From assembly GCA_900095095.1 (NCBI GenBank), contig FMBT01000289.1, positions 1,178,001 through 1,242,000 of the forward strand: a stretch of DNA of 64,000 nucleotides, written 5' to 3'. This document shows positions 11,146-22,022 of the stretch, in pieces. The DNA is from Fragilariopsis cylindrus CCMP1102 (Eukaryota > Bacillariophyta > Bacillariophyceae > Bacillariales > Bacillariaceae). The position numbers and the translations under genes were made by a program. Under the pieces are notes generated by a model that did not search any database, was not told the DNA's origin, and saw nothing but the letters and a program-made list of their open reading frames with translations. Each line of letters starts with the position of its first letter. Within the stretch, counting starts at the first letter, position 1.

Positions 11146-13200
11146 ATGGGGAAAAAGACTCGCAAATCACATACTCGAGACGACAGCAATCAAAGCGAGC
11201 AGACAGCAACTGCATCTACTAATACCGCTGTCGAAAAGAAAACAAGTGTCACTGCTGCCACCGCTAATGATAATGCTGTAGTATCTGCATCATCACGCGA
11301 TAATAGTCATGATATCGAAAAATCGTCACCGTCAGCTTCGGCGACGTCATCGTCACCCACCGATCAGCAAACTAATGTTCGACGACGACGCCGATCCTTG
11401 TATACATGGTGTGCACAAGAACGACAGGGTATTGTCTGGGTTTGGGGTTGTACTTTATTTGGGCTCCTATTGGGTTTCGGAGTCGGCACCGGTTGGTTGA
11501 TGGGAGAATACGGCAAAGAACCACCCAGTATGTGGAGAATAGCTTTGGGAGGAAAAATTCGATCCAGCAAATTATACACGAGGACGATTGCCACCGTAAC
11601 GAGTAGTCAAATTTGGGACGGTAGTGAAAGTACTTCAAGTAGTGGTGGTATCGCTTTCTTTCCGTTGGGAGGAAAAATCAAGACTTTCTTGGGTATGCAT
11701 AATATTATTTTGTTTGACGATTCCTCCGATACCAACGCATCCTCTTTAAATAGAGGTATGATTCCTTCGGTTATAGTGAAAAAGATCGACGCTGAGGAAA
11801 TGAAAAACAATCCATCTCATCCATTTGTTTATGCTGTATTGCGGGAGGTGAGTTTATCTTGATTGTAGGAGTTTATTTTATCTTGTCTTGACCTAATTTA
11901 ATTTAATTTGACACGAGCTCTTCTAAATTTCAAAACCGAAATCAGACGATGCCAAGATATAACGAAACATCCATTTGTGACACAAATTCAACTAGGAATG
12001 TTAATTATAGAAGCATATTCTCTAATATTTCTTTTGCAAAATTTTATGTTCTTCTATTTTTGGCAGGCGATAGCACGAGAAAAAACTGGGTACGTTCATC
12101 CAGATTTGGGCATTATAGAACCAGCGCCATCTGGTGCAGCACGTGGAATTGGGATGGTTAGGAACCTTTATCACGATTGTCAAACAAAGTGCGTTCCAGG
12201 ACTCGCCAATGAAAAGCTACAAGCAAAACGAAATGAAAAATCTCAACCATCCTCGTCACCAACAAACAACCGGAAGCAACAACAACAACACCGGTATATG
12301 CAGGAAGAAGTATTGATTAGGGTACCTCTTTCATACCAAATGACTCGAAAGGTTGCGTTAGATACGCTTCTACCACGAATTACACGAGAAGATCAACGAA
12401 AAACAATTCACGAATTAGACGACGCAGCACTTTTGGCTTTATTGTTGGCACACGAAAAAGGAGTCGGGCAATATTCTCGATGGTTACCTTATATTGCTAG
12501 CCTCCCACACGAACCGAGCTGTGGATATTCACAAAAACATCGAACGTATTTGCTTGATTCTATTAGTGCTCTCCGTGATGAACTTGGACTTGATGTTAGC
12601 GGATGGCCCGGGGAGTTGATACGTGCTACTCAATACGCCGAACAGATCGTAACGAGTCTCTCTAAAGATTATGGTTCCTTTCTACAACATCCAAAGGGTG
12701 TTACCGCCCAAGAAAATATCCGATGGGCCATGTGTCTGGTTGCTAGCCGTGCCACGGGAGGATCCCAAAAATATGGCTCGTTACGAATGATACCGCTCCT
12801 AGACATGCTGAATCACGACGCCAATGCTGGTGGTTTTGTAGAGTTGAAAGGTACGGAACGTTTAGAGAATGGAGACTTTGTAGATGCTACGGAAGAAGCA
12901 GATGGAGGAGCTTTTGTTGTTCGTAGTCTACGTCACGGTCGTCGAAAGGCTCTACGAATAGGACAAGAATTGCTAGTCAATTACAATGTACCACACTACT
13001 CTGCACTGGACTGGTTAGTCTCTCTTGGATTTGTTCCACCCGAACGATATCAAAACTGGCGGAAGCTAGATGCCCCTCTTCCTAGGATTCGACGTGATGG
13101 TCCTTTTGCGGGTATCCATGACAACAACAACGATGCCAATCGACAGAATACAGGCTATTTTGGGGTTAGTAGTAGCAGTAGTAATAGTAATGTATCATAA
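11146..13200 (+). CDS. SET-domain protein, Rubisco LSMT/SETD6-like, with membrane anchor (two exons)
   Basis: Exons 11146-11847 and 12067-13200; the 219 bp intron has GTGAGT and GGCAG borders. They encode 611 residues. The open frame extends upstream without an ATG, so I use the first ATG. After a charged, Ser/Ala-rich N-terminus there is one strong transmembrane helix at about residues 96-120 (WGCTLFGLLLGFGVGTGWLM). The C-terminal half is a split SET domain: LLALLLAHEKGVGQYSRW and IRWAMCLVASRA in the insert, then MIPLLDMLNHDAN and the core GQELLVNYNVPHYSALDWL. The NYN and DMLNH elements form the SAM and lysine sites in this class, which methylates lysines of non-histone proteins such as Rubisco and aldolase. 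A membrane-anchored form is unusual; substrate unknown. Confidence 0.85.
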
Positions 13201-13556
13201 TTCATTAATAAACAAATATTTTGATCGGAAAGTTTCATCTTATCTCTAGATTAAAGAATACGTACAGATCGACAGACGTCATGTTTCGCCGTGAATTTTA
13301 TCGACTCATCACGTGAAATTTTCACGCGAAACGCAAAGATCGAAAAATAACCAATAGATCTTTTCGTTTAGCTTGTTTGCCAGAACTAATAGAGCCCTCG
13401 CAGCATTCACATCCTACTTTAACTTCGACTTTATAATACTACTACTTGCATTGAAAATAGGTACTGAATTGTAGACGAACTGATACACGTAGTCTTCAGA
13501 AAAGTATTTGTACGGGTTGAACGTCATAATACTACGGTTGACAAAAAATCGCGACA
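13201..13556. other. intergenic region with inverted repeat
   Basis: Upstream of the amidohydrolase gene. It carries the inverted repeat listed at 13283-13334. No other feature seen. Confidence 0.5.
13283..13334. repeat. imperfect inverted repeat containing CACGTG
   Basis: The left arm reads GTTTCGCCGTGAA and the right arm TTTTCACGCGAAAC, complementary with a one-base bulge. Inside is a perfect small palindrome, CGTGAAA-T-TTTCACG, overlapping a CACGTG box. It lies about 225-275 bp before the amidohydrolase start and could be a transcription-factor site or a hairpin; function is inference. Confidence 0.5.
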
Positions 13557-14615
13557 ATGTCTAATAAGCTTCCAAAAGAATTCGTTGACGCTCATCATCA
13601 CTTCATATGCACGTCAAGCAATGGGTCTACATTCCATAAATTTATGAATAAACTGATCCCAAATTTTTCGTATGTCGCAAAAGATTACCAACGTGATGTG
13701 ATCGTTCCGTTAGAAAAGGCAGGTATTAAATTTGGTGGGAGTGTTCATATGGAATGTATTCCTGACAATGGAATTCTTGAGGTACAATGGATTACTTCTT
13801 CGTTCATCGAACCTCCTTCGTCTGGTAGTAGTGTTAAGTGTATTATTGCTTCGTGTGACTTATCTCAAGAAATTTCTGTTGTAGAGAGTGAACTCCAAAC
13901 GTTATCAAAAATTAAATACGTCAAGGGTGTACGATGGATACTTGATTGTGTTGGTAAATTTGATGGTGGGAAGACAGCAACGCACATCGCTACTACACGT
14001 CATGACGGAATCGACTACCTAAGAGGTAGTGATGGTGGATACGACGGACATGCGATTCCTGAATTTGAAAGAGGCTTTGCTTTATTGGAAAAGTACAATT
14101 TTACATTCGATCTGCAATGCGCCCCAGCACAATTATTGGCAGCATCCAGATTATGTGCAAGAAATCCTAAAGTCAAGGTTGTTATTGATCATATGGGGAA
14201 ACCAAGATCATTGCTAGGGGCGGATACAGAAGAAAATAGAAATAATTTGACCCCTAATGAGGCAGAACTTATAGTATGGAGAGAGGGAATGAAAGCACTA
14301 GCACAAAATGAGAATGTTTATGTCAAAATTAGTATGTTGGGTTATATCATACCAGGATGGATTCGCACGAAAGAAAGGATTGCATTGATGAGGTCATTAG
14401 TTAGAGAAACAGTCGAAATGTTCGGACCAGAAAAGTGTATGATTGCTAGCAATTACTGGAAAGATGCATCAATGAGTGACAGCGACGGAATGAGCGATGC
14501 TGGCCCGGATGCTGTTCGGTTGCTAGAACTACTGTATGAGTTTTTGAACGACTATTCCGATCATGATCTTGATCACATTTTCTCTAAGACAGCATCAAAG
14601 TTCTATAATCTATAA
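13557..14615 (+). CDS. amidohydrolase-2 family metal-dependent hydrolase
   Basis: 352 residues, one exon. The protein opens with FVDAHHHF, the metal-binding HxH at the end of strand 1 of the TIM-barrel amidohydrolases. It continues with KYVKGVRWILD, then FDLQCAPAQLLAASRL and KVKVVIDHMGKPR, the conserved Asp-His region of the PF04909-type group that contains 2-pyrone-4,6-dicarboxylate lactonases and decarboxylase-like enzymes. Near the end MIASNYWKDA replaces the usual F(G)SDWP, so the terminal catalytic Asp is not in its usual place. Length fits the family. The substrate cannot be told from the sequence. A variant active site or a different final ligand (for example the Asp in NYWKDA) is possible. 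Confidence 0.8.
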   Translation: MSNKLPKEFVDAHHHFICTSSNGSTFHKFMNKLIPNFSYVAKDYQRDVIVPLEKAGIKFGGSVHMECIPDNGILEVQWITSSFIEPPSSGSSVKCIIASCDLSQEISVVESELQTLSKIKYVKGVRWILDCVGKFDGGKTATHIATTRHDGIDYLRGSDGGYDGHAIPEFERGFALLEKYNFTFDLQCAPAQLLAASRLCARNPKVKVVIDHMGKPRSLLGADTEENRNNLTPNEAELIVWREGMKALAQNENVYVKISMLGYIIPGWIRTKERIALMRSLVRETVEMFGPEKCMIASNYWKDASMSDSDGMSDAGPDAVRLLELLYEFLNDYSDHDLDHIFSKTASKFYNL

Positions 14616-14700
14616 AGAAGCTTAAATTCAGATAGAGCAGCTGCACTATTCAATATAATAATATCCAAATATACATATATATCAATCAGTACTATTATTA

Positions 14701-16656
14701 TCAACTGAACCCACCCTTGAATTTCGTTTTAAGATTATCGGCCGCTCCTCCCAAAATCATTCCTAAATGATCCTTGTCAACCCGACGACCAGAATCTAAA
14801 TCATCATCCCGGCTCCATTTCCATTCATTTTTGCCATTTGCAGCCGCCAATTTCTGTTTCTTCTCCATGGATAACTTGGACCGATGTTCATCCATTAAAC
14901 TTGGTCCTCTTGCATCTTGGTGAGCTTGCATTATTGCATCCATTTCCTTCTGTACTGCAGGATGGACCGGTGCGACAGCCTTTTCTCCGCCTCTAGCCTT
15001 TTTGTTTTGAAAGCCTCGACTCTTAACTGCTTGTCCAGATTTGATCCCACTCAAAAAATCATGTTCTCCCGGAATGAGCATCCACTCTTCTCGTCCACCG
15101 CCTTCAATTGGCATTTCTATCCCCGCTGCTGTACACTTGAGTTGTAACTCCCTGTGTTTAGCTTGGGCTTTGATCACTTCCATCGGTACATTTGGACTTT
15201 TGTCTTTTCGAGCTGCAACGCTACCGGGTAGCAATGGTCCTTCGTCGTCATCTTCGTCTTCTTTATCCTCATTTGCCTTATTTGCGCTATATAATACTTT
15301 TGCATCTTGTTCCTCTTTCTCAGTCATTGGTCTTCGCATCGGTCCCACTGCTTTACGTTTCGGTGGTCCTTCTCGACACGCTGACATAATTATAGCTAGT
15401 TTCAATTGAACAGCATCGTTGGTCTCTCCGCTGTCTGGAAGTCCATATCCCACCAAAGGAGATTCATCTGATTCATCATCATCTGATTCATCACCATCTG
15501 ATTCATCATCATCATCATCATCATCGTCTACAATTTCTGACTTTTCTAGCCCGCATGCCGAAAATAAGGATCCAAGAGCTACCTTAAGTTCCTCATCTGG
15601 TATCCCATCAATAGAAATGCTTTCTCCTTCTACGATAGTCTTACAAAGATTGGCCAATTGTGAACCAAGTGTCGAATCTTTAGAGAGAAATTTCTCTAAT
15701 ATTTTGATCGTGAATTCTTTCATAGCGCGTCGTTCATCGGGTTTTAGACATTCGTCATCATGAGTTGCTGCTTGTTGTTGTGCATTTTCTTGTGATAGTT
15801 CCTGTTGGCGTATCTTGTCATATTTAGTTACTTCGTCCATAGTCAGACCTTCCTCGTTAAGAATTGATCGTATCAATTTCAATAAAACGAGTTCATCCCG
15901 TCGAGACGCACCAGGAGGATTTTGAAACATCCACATCCCACTACTTTCTTGTTTTTTAACACCAAAAATTTCTAATGACTCAAATACTGTTTGCAATCCT
16001 TGAGCAATACTTGAATCTGTTACTGCACGTAAATCAAATGTAGTTCCTCCTGCTAATCGAATTAAAATTAGTGGTAATTCCGATGCGAAATTTGGTTTGT
16101 CGTTTAGAAGGTTGTGTAGAGCCCGTGCTAATTGTTGACCTCTTGTATTATTATTACTCGAGGATGATTGGGCCGTCGTCGTTCTGTTATGCCGATCACG
16201 GTCACTAGAGGGACCACCCTTTTTGCTTTTATAATCGTCCTTCTTGTGTTCCTTACGTCGTCGTTTTCGGTCCTTTTTGCTATGCTTGCGACGACGAGAG
16301 TAATCACTACTTTCGTCGTCGTCGTCGTCGTCGGAAGAATATTCATCTGTCCTTCGTTTTCGATCTTTCTTCCTTTTTTCTTTGCTGCTACTACTGCTCT
16401 TTCGGTGTTTCTTCTTTTTCTTGTCGCTCTTGCTGTTGTGACGACGGCGTCTTCGTTGATCATCATCGTTATCATTATCATCGTCGTCATCATCATCTTT
16501 ATCATCACGGTGTGATTTCTTCTTCTTTTTGCGACGACGTTCCTTTAGTCGATGTTCTTCTTCCTCACTAGTGGCGACACTGGAAGAGTCAGTAGAAAAA
16601 TTATCTAAACGATCGTCATCACCGTTGCTACGTTGTCCACTATGATCTTTCGTCAT
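14701..16656 (-). CDS. nuclear basic/acidic protein, GPALPP1/DUF3752-like C-terminus
   Basis: 651 residues. The first 170 are an RS-like, Lys/Arg/Asp/Ser-rich region with several nuclear localisation-like clusters (KERRRKKKKKSHR). A middle domain of about 110 residues (ALHNLLNDKPNFASELPLIL to DEVTKYDKIRQQEL) looks folded, but I do not recognise it. After an acidic spacer, the C-terminus has DEGPLLPGSVA, REEWMLIPGEHDFL and the RGFQNKKARGG region, then WSRDDDLDSGRRVD. These match the GPALPP motif and DUF3752 region of GPALPP1-type proteins, which are nuclear and poorly understood. It converges on the amidohydrolase with only 85 bp between the two genes. Confidence 0.75.
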   Translation of the reverse strand: MTKDHSGQRSNGDDDRLDNFSTDSSSVATSEEEEHRLKERRRKKKKKSHRDDKDDDDDDDNDNDDDQRRRRRHNSKSDKKKKKHRKSSSSSKEKRKKDRKRRTDEYSSDDDDDDESSDYSRRRKHSKKDRKRRRKEHKKDDYKSKKGGPSSDRDRHNRTTTAQSSSSNNNTRGQQLARALHNLLNDKPNFASELPLILIRLAGGTTFDLRAVTDSSIAQGLQTVFESLEIFGVKKQESSGMWMFQNPPGASRRDELVLLKLIRSILNEEGLTMDEVTKYDKIRQQELSQENAQQQAATHDDECLKPDERRAMKEFTIKILEKFLSKDSTLGSQLANLCKTIVEGESISIDGIPDEELKVALGSLFSACGLEKSEIVDDDDDDDDESDGDESDDDESDESPLVGYGLPDSGETNDAVQLKLAIIMSACREGPPKRKAVGPMRRPMTEKEEQDAKVLYSANKANEDKEDEDDDEGPLLPGSVAARKDKSPNVPMEVIKAQAKHRELQLKCTAAGIEMPIEGGGREEWMLIPGEHDFLSGIKSGQAVKSRGFQNKKARGGEKAVAPVHPAVQKEMDAIMQAHQDARGPSLMDEHRSKLSMEKKQKLAAANGKNEWKWSRDDDLDSGRRVDKDHLGMILGGAADNLKTKFKGGFS

Positions 16657-17818
16657 GATTACTTCGTAAAATATATACGCAGTGCTAGCTAGCCCCTTAT
16701 TTAACTTGCATTATTACTATGTTTGTTTGTTTGTTTGTTTGTTTGTTTGTTTGTTTTACTCTAGTTGAAAAAGTTACAATTTCTTAAAATTAAATTTTCG
16801 ACAGATATACGGGACTGGATTTGATCACGCAAATCTCGCTCATTTTTTCTCTGGCGATCATCATGAAAATCTCTGAACTCAGGAAGTAAGTAATAGATCC
16901 TTAGATTATTATGTTAGAGAAAATAATTTTTGTTTTAATTCATATTTTATTCCTTTTTCATGTACGACGTAAAAAGATCGTATTTGCTCCAAGTACACTC
17001 GATGCTCCTCCTGTTGTCATTTAAGTTGAGATTGTTCCACGTTGGAACACTTCATATTGCAGAGGAAAGTAGAACAGAAGCATCATAATAAAAAATAGAG
17101 CTATTGTATTCTTTGCTTGCTTAATGGTACACTAAAATGAAATTGATAGTAATTTGACCCCTACTAATGGAGCTTTTAAGAATGAAACCAAGCACTACAC
17201 TAATCAATGTAAGATAGATAATATCAGCAGCACCAATAAGGAAGTATTATACATATTTCTTGTAAGTTATGTGAAGGAAGTATTATTATTAATATTATCA
17301 AATGACGATGCCAAATTGTAGTTGGTATACCGTATACGACAGAATATAATTGATATGGATGGAAGTATATGATTTGAGATGAATAACTCCAACCTTCAAA
17401 TTTTACGGTGGTACGCTGTTGTAAATTTCTGTTACAGTACCGTATATTCCATTCGACAACAGTTGTTTTTCCTTTTTTCGAATCGCATGCAATCAATTTA
17501 GTAGGCAACACATACTTGAACTCTTTCGAGTGCAAAATTTCGAGAAAATTAATTCAATGGACTAATAATTTTTTCCTTTTCTTTCATGTGTCACGAAAAA
17601 ATTAAATTACAACAGAGTATTTATTAGATTATGTTGTGTAAACCACGAATTTGCAAAGTAAACTCAACTCAACTCAACACGATGGATTCATTCATTCAGG
17701 AAAAAAAAAGAAGGCTCTGCGAAAAGAAGATTTGAAAACAGAGAGTATATGAGATGGGAGGGAGACCCCTTTCATCGATCATGCATCCACTTTCCTTTTT
17801 CTTCTTCTTCTTCTTTTG
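16657..17818. other. intergenic region
   Basis: Holds a TTTG repeat at 16721-16756 and TACNGTA heptamers at 17328-17334 (inside GTATACCGTATAC), 17433-17439 and 17438-17444. Small ORFs at 17224-17605 are not convincing. Confidence 0.45.
16721..16756. repeat. tetranucleotide repeat GTTT
   Basis: About nine perfect GTTT units, 65-100 bp upstream of the GPALPP1-like gene start. Confidence 0.95.
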
Positions 17819-18467
17819 CTACGTAAAATGAGCTTGTGCTACACTCGATGGTAGTTCTAGATTGTCTGAATATGATGATCCTTCTCCAGTCATAGTACTT
17901 GTGGGTACTCCCTCATAATCACCACCCATACCACCACCCTGACGTTGTCTTGTAGTATCACTACCACTGTTACTACTGCTACTACTAGTGCCCCCCATAT
18001 TGTTTATCTCTCGACTTTCACCCCTCAGAGCATCTAATACTAGATAAACAACCGACAGTATAAATACAAATAAAAATGTACCAACACCACCGTATGCATT
18101 CCTTTTAGCTAATTCTACGTCTTCTATTCCTCCAATATAGAATGGTTGATACGTTAACATCATTGAGATCAAAACCTATATGTCGTTTTTATATTCGAAA
18201 AAAAAGAAGAGAAAAAATCGGTTAGACCTTTTTTTTAAAATTATTATTTTAAACCAACAAATCTGAATTGAAATGGACCATTTTCCATTCAGTAATTAAT
18301 CTTGATCGTTCGACAACAACCAACATCTGTATGAGCAGCGTAATCATATAGTATAATATGATATCATATGATATAATAGAATATAATAGAATATAACCTA
18401 CCATAAATAACATGCCCACTATAGAATAGCGGGCGCAGAAATTTGATGTTCCTCTCAAGTCCGCCAT
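17819..18467 (-). CDS. small two-helix membrane protein (two exons)
   Basis: Exons 18467-18402 and 18175-17819; the 226 bp intron has GTAGGT and ATATAG borders, phase 0. They encode 140 residues. Without the splice neither half has a sensible frame. Joined, residues about 12-38 form one hydrophobic helix (IVGMLFMVLISMMLTYQPFY) and residues about 58-82 a second (GVGTFLFVFILSVVYLVLDA). Between them is a short loop with EDVELAKRNAYGG, which looks conserved. The C-terminal 55 residues are Ser/Gly-rich and disordered. I do not recognise the family; topology suggests both ends on the same side. Confidence 0.7.
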
Positions 18468-19227
18468 TGTTTATTATTGTGTGATGTGTATTAGAAGAAT
18501 TAACGTAGTTATATATTGGAAATATAATATAGTCTTGAACTTGATTGTAAGCGATATATTCGTGCTGCTATTATATGAAAACGAAGGAATAAATTTCTTT
18601 TAATTCTTTGCGATGAGGTTCTTGTTTGTTTTATCCTGAGGAGAATGTTCAGCATATAATTTAATGACCGATTGACCAATTCTTGTCTTCAGATTGTGCT
18701 TATATTGCTTACCGTAACGTTACATGTATTAAAAAATGTATTTCTTATAATTTTTACGATGAGCACAAAACGTCAGTCGTGTGCACGCACGATCGAAATC
18801 AAACAATCAGTATCATAGGTTTGTAGACTATCTATAATACATACGGTAATATTCATACAAAAAGCGGTATGCTTGCACGTCTCGAACAAAAAAAATGCAA
18901 CAAGAATCTTCACGTGAAATTTCATTGGTCGTCCCCATCGTCTGGACACATCTGTTTCGTACGCGTTTTTTCAATACTGTAGACGGGGAAATTCACGTGT
19001 TGTTTTCGATTTCTCATTGACAAGGACAAAAACGAGCCATCAAATATAAAAATAAAAGAACCTACTGTACCATCAACGATCGTCTTCAATCTGCCTCTCG
19101 CGTCGTTATTGCCTTTTTCCTTTCATGTCTTTTTATGACAAAAGATAGTAATCAATCCTCCACACGACCATTTCTCCACTATCTTTTCTCATAAATATCT
19201 ATATTTCAATTCTGTAGCTGCTATACA
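18468..19227. other. divergent intergenic region upstream of DAHP synthase
   Basis: Contains TACNGTA heptamers at 18710-18716, 18842-18848, 18975-18981 and 19063-19069. Two CACGTG-type boxes (TTCACGTGAAATTTC near 18911 and AATTCACGTG near 18991) resemble the box upstream of 13557. No gene seen. Confidence 0.5.
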
Positions 19228-21186
19228 ATGAATTTCTCTATTGCTGCTGCTCTTATTTGCCTTGTTGTTTCCTCCGATGGGTTTACTCCACAGTCGTTAA
19301 CGAGGTATGTTATGTGTAAGGAAGATAAGATGTCGAAAATTCTTTTTTAAGGGGGGGGGGGGGGGGGGGGAGGGGTCCGCGTCGTCGAATGATTAGTTGT
19401 TGGACTGGAAATCCTGGTGTTTATTTCTGGGTAGCAGTCGCAAAACACAACTGCAATCGCAATGAAATGGATCTCGTAGAAAAATTATTGTGTGCATGCA
19501 ATCGTTGAATTGAATCCAATTTTTCTCATTGTCGTTTTTTTCAATTCTGCATGGACTCCTTGTGTGTGTGTGTGTCGTCGTCAATATAATCACGGTAGGC
19601 AAGGAACGACACTGAATGTCGCAACATCAACGACTGGAACTGAAGCATGGTCACCAGCATCTTGGAAGTCCAAGGTGGTTTCACAATCACCAAAATATGA
19701 AGATGAAAAAGAATTCGACGAGGCTGTTGCTAAGTTAGAAAAATGTTCACCCTTGGTCTTTGCTGGAGAAGTTCGAATATTACACGAAAATTTAGCCCGT
19801 GCCTGCAGTGGACAAGGGTTCCTATTAATTGGTGGAGATTCTACCGAATCCTTTGATGAATTCGATGTTGATCACATTCGTGATTCCTTCCGTGTTCTAC
19901 TTCAAATGTCTCTTGTTTTGACATTTGGTTCTGCTATGCCTATCATTAAAGTGGGAAGTATAGCGGGACAATTCGCTAAATCACGTTCGGAACCTGATGA
20001 GGTCATTGATGGTGTTAGTCTACCATCATATCGTGGAGATATTATTAATTCAGAAGCGTTTACAGCAGAATCTCGTCGGCATAATCCTAATAATATGGTA
20101 AAAGCCTATCATCAAAGTGCACAGACTTTGAATATTCTAAGAGCTTTTTCGACAGGTGGTTATGCTGATATTTCTCGACTTCATGCATGGAACTTGGATT
20201 TTGTTGAACAGACCGGAGAAGGTAGTAGGTATGTACCATAATTGAAATCGAAACTGAAATCAAATGATCTAATATAATATTATACATTGGAAATTAAATG
20301 ATGCTTGCTGTTTTGCATTTTCATCAAAAAAAGATTTTAACTTCTTATTCTTTTATCTCTCTTCGCTTCATGATCGAATCATTGCTGTTCATTTCTCACT
20401 GCAACTAATACTAGGTACCGTACCTTTGCAACAAAGGTCGACGAATCTCTACGTTTCATGAAGGCGATCGGTGTCGATACAAACTCGCCTGACTTTACAA
20501 AAACTGACTTCTTCACTGCTCACGAGTGCTTACTCCTCCCATACGAACAGGCATTGACTCGTTTAGATTCAACGTCAGGTCGTTATTACGATTGTTCCGC
20601 ACATATGTTGTGGGTCGGTGAACGAACACGAGAATTGGACGGTGCTCATTTAGAATTTGTTCGTGGCGTGCACAACCCACTCGGTGTCAAGATTTCTGAT
20701 AAGTGCACACCAGATGAATTGCTTGAACTTATTGACACCATCAATCCAACCAACATCCCCGGTCGTTTAACAATCGTTGTTCGTATGGGTGCCGAAAAAG
20801 TACGAAAGAATCTACCCGGTCTCATCCGTGCTGTCCAACGTGAGGGCAAATCGGTATTGTGGATTTCTGATCCCGTCCATGGTAATACACGTAAGACAGA
20901 GAATGGATTCAAAACTCGTGACTTTGATAAAATTCGTGATGAACTCCGTGCCTTCTTTGACGTTCACGACGAAATGGGGTCTCATCCAGGAGGTGTCCAC
21001 CTTGAAATGACCGGAGAGGACGTAACAGAATGCGTCGGTGGTATGAGTGATGTTACCGAAGACACTCTCGAACACCGTTCCAATACCATATGTGATCCTC
21101 GATTGAATGGAGCACAAGCTTTAGAATTAGCCTTTCTAATTGCAGAAAGAATGAGATCAAGAAGTGGACTTCCCCCGATTGAGTAA
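19228..21186 (+). CDS. class II DAHP synthase, plastid targeted, with two altered active-site residues (three exons)
   Basis: Exons 19228-19304, 19599-20228 and 20415-21186 encode 492 residues. DAHP synthase condenses phosphoenolpyruvate with erythrose 4-phosphate, the first step of the shikimate pathway to aromatic amino acids, in the plastid. Exon 1 is a signal peptide ([16 protein letters not shown]) followed by FTPQ, the diatom plastid motif. The rest follows the plant-type class II enzyme: [32 protein letters not shown] restored by splicing, [43 protein letters not shown]. Two normally invariant positions differ. GGDCAESF reads GGDSTESF (Ser107 for the metal-binding Cys), and VGRMAGQ reads VGSIAGQ (Ser146 for a PEP-contacting Arg). 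The other metal ligands (His, Glu, Asp) are present. It may be a divergent paralogue. Confidence 0.92.
19351..19375. repeat. G20 homopolymer in DAHP synthase intron 1
   Basis: Twenty uninterrupted G, then A and GGGG, in an otherwise AT-rich intron. It could fold as a quadruplex or be a sequencing-sensitive run. Confidence 0.9.
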
Positions 21187-22022
21187 ATAATAATGTTTTA
21201 CCTTTTATCCAATGTTATTTTCTTGAAACATTTTCTTTATCTTTTATTGGTCACAGGGCCCAGGAATGCCAATGATGGCGCACAAAAGTCTTGTATTCAT
21301 ATCTAACATTAAAAAATATATAGATACTATATATACATATATATATGGTATGGAATATTTCGATCAAATTTGCCTATCCAAAAGGAGAGAAGAGCAAGAT
21401 AAGGGACTCTCTAACAAACAATAGCATTATCATTTTATGACCACACAGCTTTCTTTGAGCTCATTTACATTTCATGATGAACACACCATATTATAGCTCG
21501 TGCTTTTTGTTTTTGGTATGTAACAGGACAGACGGACTGGACTGGTCATACCCTGTCAATCAACAACAACAAAATCTTGATATAGTATACACAAAACAGT
21601 AGGCACAAAACAGTAGGTTCTCTAATAATAAGCTGTAGCTACGTATTTAAAAACAAAACAATGTGTCTTGCTTTTGCTGATTAATTAAACACTAATTCAG
21701 TACTTGCTAACGATCTGGATCGAAGCACGATGAAGAAAAACTCGTCAAATCCAATTTAATATGTAAGCAATGATTACGCTTGAATAATAAGACCGTCTAC
21801 AGTATCGCGCTGTATCGTGTATCGTTCCCATTACAAACAACAACTAAATTGAAAATTCAAATCAATATAATAACATTGCTATTCATTCGGACGGATTCTC
21901 TTATTAATAAGGACACCATTCAATTCACACAAGTCTCTGTCTCTTTATTACATAACGCAGTACAGTACATCAGCCGAATTATAACATTGTAATAATAATA
22001 TAAAAACAATAATCAATTTACC
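21187..22022. other. intergenic region
   Basis: AT-rich. ACAAAACAGTAGG occurs twice in tandem at about 21591-21616, and TACAGTA at 21798-21804 and 21961-21967. No gene seen. Confidence 0.5.

Noticed and set aside
19351-19375. G20 run as a functional quadruplex
   Set aside because: It can fold so in principle, but lies in an intron and may be a variable or sequencing-prone homopolymer; kept only as a repeat.
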